Assembly: GCA_947628025.1 (NCBI GenBank)
Contig: CANQYH010000114.1
Span: 1 to 9,092, forward strand
Direction of reading: 5' to 3'
Length of the DNA stretch: 9,092 bases
Source of the DNA: an uncultured Lachnospiraceae bacterium
GTDB taxonomy: Bacteria; Bacillota; Clostridia; Lachnospirales; Lachnospiraceae
In this document: positions 1 through 5,500 of the stretch, piece after piece
Layout: every line of letters begins with the position of its first letter
How positions within the stretch are numbered: the first letter of the stretch is position 1
Position numbers and translations under genes: made by a program
Notes under the pieces: model-generated
What the model was told of the DNA's origin: nothing
What the model saw: only the letters and a program-made list of their open reading frames with translations
The model's database searches: none

Positions 1-257
1 TTCTCCTTATCGCCGAACTTCTTGCCGGTGATCTCCTCCATCTTGCCGATATACTCCATGATCTGGCCCATGATCTCTTCATTGATCTGGCGGCCATCCT
101 CATAATACTGTGTGCAGGCCTCGGTCGTGATCGTGAAACCCTGGGGGACCGGAAGACCCAGATTGGTCATTTCCGCCAGGTTCGCGCCCTTGCCGCCAAG
201 CAGATTTCTCATGTTGGCGTTGCCCTCGCTAAACAAATACACCCATTTGTTTGCCAT
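1..257 (-). CDS. ppdK: Pyruvate, phosphate dikinase, N-terminal fragment (cut by window edge)
   Basis: The enzyme interconverts pyruvate, ATP and phosphate with phosphoenolpyruvate, AMP and pyrophosphate in the cytoplasm; in anaerobes it often replaces or supplements pyruvate kinase. Only the first 85 codons are here. The protein begins MANKWVYLFSEGNANMRNLL and continues with GGKGANLAEM, then VPQGFTITTEAC, which are characteristic of the start of the PPDK nucleotide-binding domain. The later phosphohistidine and PEP-binding domains lie outside the window. The start at 257 is supported by an AGGAGG ribosome binding site at 266-271, 8 bases upstream. No stop or frameshift is seen in the fragment. 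The gene appears to be transcribed alone from a promoter near 400-427. The related PEP synthase shares the ATP-binding fold, but the GGKGANLAEM form and the N-terminus fit PPDK better. Confidence 0.95.
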   Translation of the reverse strand, partial: MANKWVYLFSEGNANMRNLLGGKGANLAEMTNLGLPVPQGFTITTEACTQYYEDGRQINEEIMGQIMEYIGKMEEITGKKFGDKE

Positions 258-265
258 AAATCATT

Positions 266-271
266 CCTCCT
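266..271 (-). promoter_or_regulatory. Ribosome binding site of ppdK
   Basis: A perfect AGGAGG on the minus strand, 8 bases before the ATG at 257. It fixes the ppdK start over an out-of-frame ATG that lies between the site and the real start. Confidence 0.85.
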
Positions 272-399
272 GAAGTTTTGTGATAGTGTGAATGTTCTCC
301 TATCCTGTTCTCACCATCCGCTCTTGTTCATTTCACACGCTGCTTCCGAATGGCGCTTTACAGCATAGAAAATAAATGGGCTGCGGACAGTCTGTTAAT

Positions 400-427
400 A
401 TTATAACATATTTCTTTTTCAAGTAAA
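400..427 (-). promoter_or_regulatory. Probable sigma-A promoter of ppdK (extended -10)
   Basis: On the minus strand a perfect TATAAT (400-405) is preceded by TGT, giving an extended -10 element. A weak -35 candidate, TTTACT (422-427, four of six consensus bases), lies 16 bases upstream. The predicted transcription start near 393 gives an untranslated leader of about 135 bases. No recognisable riboswitch was found in this leader. Confidence 0.6.
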
Positions 428-565
428 GGGCAGAAATGGAAAAATTTCTCTGTTTTTCCTAATGTAAGTGTTTACAATCCAATACAAGATCCCGACCGCC
501 CCGCTTTTCCGCCGCCGTCACGCTTATTCTGTCCTTTTTCCGGCCTGTTACTCTCCCAAACGCAG

Positions 566-600
566 AAAACCGCGGGACGGCTCTCGCCCCCGCGGTTTCC
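566..600 (-). terminator. Rho-independent terminator of hsp20
   Basis: The minus strand forms a 10-bp stem, AAACCGCGGG paired with CCCGCGGTTT (arms 589-598 and 567-576), followed by a short T-rich stretch. It begins about 50 bases after the hsp20 stop codon. The flanking A and T runs would let it work weakly in the other direction too. Confidence 0.75.
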
Positions 601-611
601 CCTGCTGCCCA

Positions 612-627
612 GCCGGAGCGCTCCGGC
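612..627. repeat. 16-bp perfect palindrome between hsp20 and its terminator
   Basis: GCCGGAGCGCTCCGGC reads the same on both strands. It lies in the 3' untranslated region of hsp20, between the stop codon and the terminator. It could form a small 3' hairpin or be an operator-like site; nothing in the sequence decides between these. Confidence 0.5.
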
Positions 628-646
628 CGCGCATATATAAAAGGAA

Positions 647-1081
647 TCATCCCTCGATGGAAATATATTTCTTCTGCTCTACTTTCGGCTGAAGTTCTTT
701 CTTCGGGATCGACAATTTCAGGATCCCATCCTCAAATTTCGCCCGAATGTCTTCCTCCGTCATATCCTCGCCTACGTAAAAGCTCCTGCTGCAGGAACCG
801 ACGTAACGCTCCCTGCGGATATACTTGCCATGTTTATCTTTCTCGTCGTTGTTCTGGTTCGTATGAGCCTCGATGGTCAGATAACCGTCTTTCAGCACCG
901 CCTTGATATCTTCTTTCTTAAAGCCCGGCAGGTCGATATCCAGCTCATAGCCTTTCTCATGCTCGCGGATATCGGTCTTCATCAGCTGATTCACCTGCAT
1001 CTCCGGCATACGGCCGCGGAACGGGAAATCCTCCATCCAGTCATTAAACATCGTGTCTCCAAAAATACTCGGTACTAACAT
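647..1081 (-). CDS. hsp20: Small heat-shock protein, Hsp20 / alpha-crystallin family
   Basis: This is an ATP-independent holdase chaperone of 144 residues, the usual length for bacterial Hsp20, which binds unfolding cytoplasmic proteins as an oligomer. The N-terminal arm starts MLVPSIFGDTMFNDWMEDFPF. The alpha-crystallin domain covers about residues 33-135, with the typical stretches ELDIDLPGFKKEDIKAVL and DGYLTIEAH and the hallmark FEDGILKLSIPKK near its end. The C-terminus carries an I-S-I (IxI) motif used in oligomer contacts. The start at 1081 is supported by AAAGGAG at 1091-1097, 9 bases upstream. The gene is monocistronic, between its own promoter and terminator. A CIRCE element over the promoter indicates repression by HrcA, so induction by heat or protein-folding stress is expected. 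No oddities are seen in the reading frame. Confidence 0.96.
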   Translation of the reverse strand: MLVPSIFGDTMFNDWMEDFPFRGRMPEMQVNQLMKTDIREHEKGYELDIDLPGFKKEDIKAVLKDGYLTIEAHTNQNNDEKDKHGKYIRRERYVGSCSRSFYVGEDMTEEDIRAKFEDGILKLSIPKKELQPKVEQKKYISIEG

Positions 1082-1154
1082 AACTCATCGCTCCTTTTCT
1101 ATGATCATTGGGTTTATCTGCTCTGACAAAGCTCTTTTCCTTTGTTCTAAGTGT

Positions 1155-1183
1155 ACTATAACACATATTGTTAGCACTGTCAA
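1155..1183 (-). promoter_or_regulatory. Sigma-A promoter of hsp20
   Basis: On the minus strand there is a perfect -35 TTGACA (1178-1183), a 17-bp spacer and a -10 TATAGT (1155-1160) preceded by TGT. This is a near-consensus vegetative promoter and would be strong if unrepressed. The -35 box lies inside the CIRCE operator, so repressor and polymerase binding should exclude each other. Confidence 0.88.
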
Positions 1184-1197
1184 GAGATGAGTGCTAA
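1171..1197. promoter_or_regulatory. CIRCE operator (HrcA-binding inverted repeat)
   Basis: TTAGCACTG, nine bases, then GAGTGCTAA: this matches the CIRCE consensus TTAGCACTC-N9-GAGTGCTAA at 17 of 18 arm positions, with one mismatch at the inner base of the left arm. It overlaps the hsp20 -35 element, the classical arrangement for HrcA repression. CIRCE normally controls groESL and dnaK operons; control of an hsp20 gene is less common but known in principle. Confidence 0.93.
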
Positions 1198-1394
1198 AAA
1201 TCTGTGAAGATTCTGTGAACAATACGCCTCCCATCCGAATAAAACGCAAAAAGGCCGCTGCAAAGATCCGCTTTCCCTCAAAGCGTCCTTTACAGCAGCC
1301 CTGTTTTAGTTAAATTCTATCCGAAAGACCCGATCCGGCATCAAACGCCAGATACGCCTCAATCACTCCCCTGCATCGCCGCCGAAAGCTGCGC
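1198..1394. other. Region between the D-type stop codon and the hsp20 CIRCE site
   Basis: It holds the strong terminator at 1248-1300 and a 3' untranslated stretch (1301-1394) that is recognisably homologous to the sequence after the E gene (8188-8278), for example GATCCGGCAT and CCCCTGCATCGCCGCCG on the plus strand. The homology shows that the D/E duplication included the 3' flank. No gene is seen. Confidence 0.7.
1248..1300 (-). terminator. Rho-independent terminator of the D-type wall protein gene
   Basis: On the minus strand GGCTGCTGTAAAG...CGCTTT pairs with AAAGCG...CTTTGCAGCGGCC, giving a stem of roughly 20 bp with G-U pairs and one small irregularity around a short loop (1253-1300), followed by TTTTT (1248-1252) and further T-rich sequence. 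It starts about 95 bases after the stop codon. A homologous terminator, interrupted by an insertion, lies at 8067-8187. Confidence 0.85.
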
Positions 1395-2312
1395 TTACTG
1401 CACCCACACTCCGTCAGCGTCGACTTCCAATCCGTCCGGGGTATGGGTACTTCTCAGCATGTTCCCGGCTGCTCCGAGATAATACCACAGGCCGCTGCCT
1501 GGATCCTGGAACCATGTATTCTCCAGCATATGCCCATCTCCCGCCAGATAAAAATACATATCGCTCCCCTCGGCCTTATACCATGCGTTGCTGAGCATAT
1601 AACCATCGGCGCCCATACGATACCAATGACCGTCCGCAGGATCCCGATACCAGTCGTTCACCATGTAAGTGCCGTCCGGATACTGGATCCACCAGCCTTT
1701 GCTATCGTGGGCCCATGTACCGTCCGTCCGGAAAGAAGCGGAACCATTAACAAACTGGATGTAACAGCCCAAACGTCCGGATTCGCTCCCAGTCTCCTCC
1801 GAATAATAAAAGCTGGAAATGCAGAACCGGTAATCCTCCGGCTGGCGCCCATTCTCCTCAGCCGCCGCTTTCGCCAGCTGATAGATATCAAAGCGAGTAG
1901 GCTCATCCAGAGAATCGCTCAATGTAATACGGATATCATAAGCCGGATTCACCAAACTCTCATACCCGTCGACATCCCCATTAAAAGTAATGCCGCCGTC
2001 TTCATCGGCTAAATACCCATTCAGAACGAACCTTCTCCCCGCACCGTCCGGATAAATCATCAATTTCTCATCATTCTTAAAATACCATAACCCACCCGTC
2101 CATTCCTTATAGATATGGACAGGCTGCTGCCCGATCAGGCCTCCTCCTAATATACCTGATCGGAGATCGATCTCTCCAAACTCCGACGATTTCATCGTAA
2201 ACTCTTCGCCCTTCACACTGGAAGTGTACCACCACGCCCAGGACGTCGACACGCTCCCCAGCGTCAGGCATGCGGAAACCGCCGCAGCCGCCAACATTTT
2301 ACTTCGTCTCAT
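1395..2312 (-). CDS. Secreted cell-wall-binding repeat protein, D type
   Basis: A predicted exported surface protein of 305 residues. Residues 1-26 form a signal peptide (MRRSKMLAAAAVSACLTLGS, cleavage likely after TSWA). Residues about 27-200 are a module I do not recognise, ending in a W-rich stretch. From about 205 to the C-terminus are CW_binding-type aromatic/glycine repeats (for example GHWYRMGADGYMLSNAW and GLWYYLGAAGNML), the family that binds choline or wall polymers, ending in the tail PDGLEVDADGVWVQ. The start at 2312 is chosen because AAAGGAGGG (2321-2329) lies 8 bases upstream and the signal peptide follows at once; the open frame extends 25 codons further but without a ribosome binding site. 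The protein at 8279-9092 is a paralogue, sharing the order of N-terminal blocks such as '(Q)(P/V)EDYRF' and the same tail. No catalytic motif was seen, so a structural, adhesive or immunogenic surface role is inferred only. Confidence 0.85.
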   Translation of the reverse strand: MRRSKMLAAAAVSACLTLGSVSTSWAWWYTSSVKGEEFTMKSSEFGEIDLRSGILGGGLIGQQPVHIYKEWTGGLWYFKNDEKLMIYPDGAGRRFVLNGYLADEDGGITFNGDVDGYESLVNPAYDIRITLSDSLDEPTRFDIYQLAKAAAEENGRQPEDYRFCISSFYYSEETGSESGRLGCYIQFVNGSASFRTDGTWAHDSKGWWIQYPDGTYMVNDWYRDPADGHWYRMGADGYMLSNAWYKAEGSDMYFYLAGDGHMLENTWFQDPGSGLWYYLGAAGNMLRSTHTPDGLEVDADGVWVQ

Positions 2313-2391
2313 CCTATTTGCCCTCCTTTGATTTTCGAGAAGAAATTCGACGCGCCCCGTTTCTCCTCGTATGTGAATTTGACGCATTTTT

Positions 2392-2418
2392 ATCTTACCC
2401 CCCGCAACTTTTTGTCAA
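2392..2418 (-). promoter_or_regulatory. Promoter of the D-type gene with a G6 run in its spacer
   Basis: On the minus strand TTGACA (2413-2418) is followed by a 15-bp spacer ending in six G residues and then TAAGAT (2392-2397). The spacer is short and the -10 imperfect, so activity may depend on the exact length of the G run. The promoters of the two neighbouring paralogues have the same layout. Confidence 0.7.
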
Positions 2419-2454
2419 TCTTTTTTCGACATCCTGCCATTTAGCAATTAGGCC

Positions 2455-2490
2455 AAAAGAAGATGCCTGGCCTTTCGCGCAGGCATCTTC
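2455..2490 (-). terminator. Rho-independent terminator after the split B gene
   Basis: An 11-bp perfect stem, GAAGATGCCTG paired with CAGGCATCTTC (2459-2490), with a 10-base loop, followed on the minus strand by TTTT (2455-2458). It lies about 65 bases after the stop codon at 2555 and just upstream of the D-type promoter, separating the two transcription units. Confidence 0.8.
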
Positions 2491-2557
2491 CCTCATAGAC
2501 AAGACGTATGCAATTACTCTTTGTCAAACAAACTATCTTTTCAAACAGTTATTTTTA

Positions 2558-3136
2558 CTGCACCCACACACCGCTGGCGTCCACCGTGTAACCGTCCGGC
2601 GTTGTGGTATTGACCAGCATATGACCGTCCGCCAGATCCAAATAATACCAGATGCCGCCGATCTGCTGCCAGCCGGTTACCATATGCCCTTTTTTGCCGT
2701 CAGAGACCGAGCTCAGGTAATACCACTTATCTCCATCCTGGACCCAGCCGGTCACCATATGACCTCTCGCCCCGTCGGAGACCGGACTCAAATAATACCA
2801 TTCGCCGCCATCCTGGATCCAGCCGGTCATCATTTTTCCTTTCGTCCCATCAGAGGTCGGATTCAGATAATAGTAATTACCATCTGTATCCAAATACCAG
2901 CCGGTCACCATATGGCCGTCTGCGTCAAACATGAACCAATCGAAATCTGACTGTCCCTGATCTACATGAGCGTAAGGATTATAGACCGCTGCCCATTTGC
3001 TTACATAAGCATTGCCGTCAGCATCCGCAAACTTCCAGCTCTCTCCCTCCTGGGTCCAGCTGCCTGCCACCACATACTCAGGCGTCCCTTCCGGAAGCAC
3101 CGGCTGTTCTGTCTTGCTGGATGCCGTTTTCGCAGT
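2558..3136. repeat. Near-identical long direct repeat, copy 1 (wall-binding region of the B gene)
   Basis: Positions 2628-3136 (509 bp) match 5574-6082 with no difference found by eye, at a constant offset of 2946 bp. Below 2628 and above 3136 differences appear at once: five or so in the last 25 codons, and several, with length changes, in the Ser/Gly linker. This is a direct repeat within two genes of the same orientation. Confidence 0.9.
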
Positions 3137-3145
3137 CTCGGTATC

Positions 3146-3283
3146 CTTGCTCTTGTTGGAGCTGCTGGAAGACGGTTTCCGGCTGCCGCCAGAAGAACTG
3201 CTGGAACCGCTGCTGGAGCTACTACTGCCGGAACCGCTGTCGGAACTGCCACTATCCGAACCGCTGTCGGATGCGCTTCCACT
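3146..3283 (-). repeat. Ser/Gly-rich low-complexity linker coding repeat, 46 codons
   Basis: The coding sequence is made of repeated Ser, Gly and Asp codons (for example SGSGSSSSSSGSSSSSGG). It joins the Ig-like region to the wall-binding repeats. The homologous linker at 6092-6274 has 61 codons, so the tract varies in length between paralogues, as expected of slippage or unequal recombination. Confidence 0.85.
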
Positions 3284-3580
3284 ATCGTCATTATCACCCG
3301 TCTCATCCGGAACAACAGGAGTCTTCTCTACAACATTAATCGTATAATCAAGCGAAGCATCACACCCTTGCTGTTGTACAGTTACTTTCGTTGTTCCTGC
3401 CTTTTTACCCATCACTTTGACTGCCACATAATAACACTTCTGTTCTTGATTATATCTAATATAAGGGTTGCCTAAAACAACATTCTCATTATCCGATTCT
3501 ATTGTCGCATCCCACCACCGATCATAGCCACCATCATAATACAAGCCATTACTAGACATAAACACAAAATAACTAGGTTG

Positions 3581-5242
3581 TTACTCATCATAAATGGGTT
3601 CAAAATACAAATATGTCTCTGAATCTACATCAACCGAAATCTTATCACCAGACTCCGGATATCTTTTCAAATCTACAACTTGATTCTGATGATACCCAAG
3701 AAGTTCGTCATCTGGACTTTCATTAAAATCCAATGAAAAAGATCCGAAAGAATTAACAAGCGCGGAAACATATACTCCTGTATATCTATCATCAAACCAG
3801 TCGTTCCCATACATCCGTTCCTCTGCCATCACATCTGCCCAACGATTTCCGCCTAAAAACACAGAATTATCTTCTCTTTCACGTTTTTCATTAACATAAT
3901 GCGTCCATTTTGCTACTTGACCCCTACCAAAAGTCGCATAAACCGATACGTGTATAGGTATATACTTATCTTTCATTCCTGCTTCTGACAACACTTGATC
4001 TAAAGTTGCTGAAAACTTATCATTGATATAGAGTTTTATATCCCAGTCTACATCCATACGGTTCACGTCAATACCCAGAGCCTCATTTAATTTCCAATCA
4101 ATATCTGTAACATTTATTTCCTGACGTATCCATATATTATTTCCATTATCAATCTCTTTTTTATATTTATTATGAATCAATTCCATTATTTCCTCATTGT
4201 TAAGAATACCACTCATTCCTACCCAATACGATAATTGATAATCTAAAATATCGTCCGCGTATTCAAACACAGCTTTTTTTTCCTCGGCTCCCAACTCTAA
4301 GTTTTCAATCAATTTATTCTTTAATTTCGTACGTTTGCTCTCATCAGATAAAACTGTCGCTGGACCTCCATGTATATCTCCATAAACCCCTCCCCCTACT
4401 ACAATATCATATGAACTTTTGGGATTCATAGACGGGTCTTCAACATTAGCTTCACAAATTACTGTTAAATTAGTCTTACCCTTTGATTTCCCGGTTACTT
4501 TTATTTTAACAGCATTTGCAGATAATCCTTTAATTTCCTCGATCCCTACAACTTTAGCCGTGGCTATGCTTGAATCTCCAATCTCTAATTTCAAAGCATC
4601 TTTGCACAATAAAAGAACTTGTTCGTAATCTTTACCTGAAATTTTTTTCCCGATACCTGGAATAATGTATATATACTCGTCCATATTTATCGGAACATTG
4701 ATAACTTTTGTATCTAATTCTTCACCAAGATCAGTAATATCTGAAAGTGAATACGTTTTTTCCTCATATGTAATACTGCATACAGGAGCGCTGTTTCCGT
4801 CTCCTAATGCTAGCTTTACTGTACCGGCAGCTGAACTCCTGACCGAAAACGTACCTTCCATACCATTCCATGTAATCTCACTAACGGTTACATCCGTTTT
4901 TTGAATGCTGTCTCCTTCAACTGAAACTTTGATATCCTGCCTATCAATTTCTTTCATTGCATCAGAGGCGGTTGCACATTCTATTGCATCTGTCCATTCC
5001 CCATCAATATCCGATTTAGTCTGCGCTACTCCCGTTATATATACTCTCACCTGATTCCCTACATAAGCCCGTTTTTGATCAGGTTCCATCGTAATGCCCT
5101 TAATTTTCCAGTCATCGTTTTCGCCGCCGCCCAGATTGACTGCCGCCAGCGCTGATACCGGCAATGATGTCGCCAGCAAAATGGCAGCCATCAAAACCGC
5201 CAAATGCCTTTTTACTGTATGTTTCCGTTTCATATCTTTCAT
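3581..5242 (-). CDS. Secreted Ig-like surface protein, B type, truncated by an in-frame stop
   Basis: 553 residues as read. Residues 1-33 form a signal peptide (KRHLAVLMAAILLATSLPVS, cleavage likely after SALA). The mature part starts AVNLGGGENDDWK, nearly the same as its paralogue at 5501-7882. Around residues 115-130 is the shared block VTVSEITWNGMEGTF, and later a Big_2-like stretch (LEIGDSSIATAKV, then VTGKSKGKTNLTV). The rest is unrecognised, with scattered similarity to the paralogue (for example AKWTHYVNE against TEWNHY). The last 25 or so residues before the TAA begin a further Ig-like domain that is completed after the stop. As written, the product would be exported but have no wall anchor. 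The start at 5242 is preferred to the ATG at 5233 because AGAGAGG (5248-5254) is 5 bases upstream of the former and 14 from the latter. The central part is clearly AT-richer than the ends and than the wall-binding region, suggesting a different origin. Confidence 0.8.
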   Translation of the reverse strand: MKDMKRKHTVKRHLAVLMAAILLATSLPVSALAAVNLGGGENDDWKIKGITMEPDQKRAYVGNQVRVYITGVAQTKSDIDGEWTDAIECATASDAMKEIDRQDIKVSVEGDSIQKTDVTVSEITWNGMEGTFSVRSSAAGTVKLALGDGNSAPVCSITYEEKTYSLSDITDLGEELDTKVINVPINMDEYIYIIPGIGKKISGKDYEQVLLLCKDALKLEIGDSSIATAKVVGIEEIKGLSANAVKIKVTGKSKGKTNLTVICEANVEDPSMNPKSSYDIVVGGGVYGDIHGGPATVLSDESKRTKLKNKLIENLELGAEEKKAVFEYADDILDYQLSYWVGMSGILNNEEIMELIHNKYKKEIDNGNNIWIRQEINVTDIDWKLNEALGIDVNRMDVDWDIKLYINDKFSATLDQVLSEAGMKDKYIPIHVSVYATFGRGQVAKWTHYVNEKREREDNSVFLGGNRWADVMAEERMYGNDWFDDRYTGVYVSALVNSFGSFSLDFNESPDDELLGYHQNQVVDLKRYPESGDKISVDVDSETYLYFEPIYDE

Positions 5243-5290
5243 ATCTACCTCTCTTTCTGCTAAACATTGGCATATTATTTTGGTAATTTT

Positions 5291-5317
5291 ATTATGTCCC
5301 CCGCCCGCTTTTGTCAA
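5291..5317 (-). promoter_or_regulatory. Promoter of the B gene with a G5 run in its spacer
   Basis: On the minus strand TTGACA (5312-5317) is followed by a 15-bp spacer (AAAGCGGGCGGGGGA) and CATAAT (5291-5296). The same region of the paralogue reads G7 and TATAAT with 16 bp, so this promoter should be weaker. The ribosome binding site follows at 5248-5254. Confidence 0.72.
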
Positions 5318-5365
5318 TCCTATTCCCCGGTTTCAAATCCTTTCGCAATTTCCACGCGTCGTGCC

Positions 5366-5417
5366 TCACATGTTCTCAAATACAAAAAGGAATCTACATA
5401 TCCACACAATCACAAAT
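5366..5417. repeat. Conserved block upstream of the B promoter, copy 1
   Basis: About 52 bp that match 8009-8059 with only a few substitutions and one single-base length change (shared core GAATCTACATATCC and CACAATCACAAAT). It begins about 49 bp upstream of the -35 box in both copies. It may be an activator-binding region or simply part of the ancestral duplicated unit. Confidence 0.65.
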
Positions 5418-5429
5418 CATAATCAAGCG

Positions 5430-5484
5430 CCCTGCGCGGTTTTACAAATAACGTCGCATATCCGTTTGTAAGAACCGCACAAGG
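5430..5484 (-). terminator. Palindromic hairpin after the C gene, copy 1 (probable terminator)
   Basis: CCCTGCGCGGTT (5430-5441) pairs, with G-U pairs, with AACCGCACAAGG (5473-5484), and the stem is extended by TTTACAAA/TTTGTAA-type pairing. It starts 16 bases after the C-gene stop codon. There is no clear T run on the minus strand, so termination may be weak. The same element, with perfect arms, lies at 8100-8154. Confidence 0.55.
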
Positions 5485-5500
5485 CTACCAGGAATTCCGC

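Larger units (their letters stand above)
258..565. other. Intergenic region between ppdK and the hsp20 terminator
   Basis: This stretch holds the ppdK ribosome binding site, a leader of about 135 bases and the probable extended -10 promoter near 400-427. From about 430 to 565 no credible gene is visible; short open frames here lack ribosome binding sites and resemble no known protein. The T-rich and A-rich runs near 410-460 belong to the promoter neighbourhood. Confidence 0.6.
2555..3580 (-). pseudogene. 3' part of the split B gene: Ig-like end, Ser/Gly linker and cell-wall-binding repeats
   Basis: This frame continues the gene at 3581-5242 in the same reading frame after one TAA codon. It encodes 341 codons: QPSYF, then the second half of an Ig-like (Big_2-like) domain ending in GTTKVTVQQQGCDASLDYTI, a Ser/Gly-rich linker (3146-3283) and CW_binding repeats (2558-3064) with a 25-residue period such as HMVTGWVQDGDKWYYL, ending in TPDGYTVDASGVWVQ. 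Alone it lacks a signal peptide, and the possible starts (GTG at 3565, ATG at 3559) have no ribosome binding site. It is therefore probably untranslated, or made only by stop readthrough or weak re-initiation. The last part is almost identical to the end of the 5501-7882 gene. I call it the severed tail of one gene of 895 codons. A sequencing error at the stop is the main alternative. Confidence 0.8.

Noticed and set aside
468..692. Short plus-strand and minus-strand frames between ppdK and hsp20
   Set aside because: They run through the terminator and promoter area, lack ribosome binding sites and resemble nothing known.
2555..3085. CRISPR array or tandem DNA repeats in the wall-binding region
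   Set aside because: The periodicity is about 75 bp and follows the protein repeat unit. The repeats are degenerate and coding, with no spacer structure.
3012..3347. Long plus-strand frames opposite the Ser/Gly linker and wall-binding repeats (also at 2966-3475, 5912-6328 and 5958-6362)
   Set aside because: They are mirror frames of low-complexity Ser/Gly codons and of the repeats, occur identically in both paralogues, and have no ribosome binding sites or recognisable proteins.
3559..3565. A separate gene starting at GTG 3565 or ATG 3559
   Set aside because: There is no ribosome binding site, no signal peptide, and the frame is continuous with the preceding gene across a single stop, so it is better seen as its severed tail.
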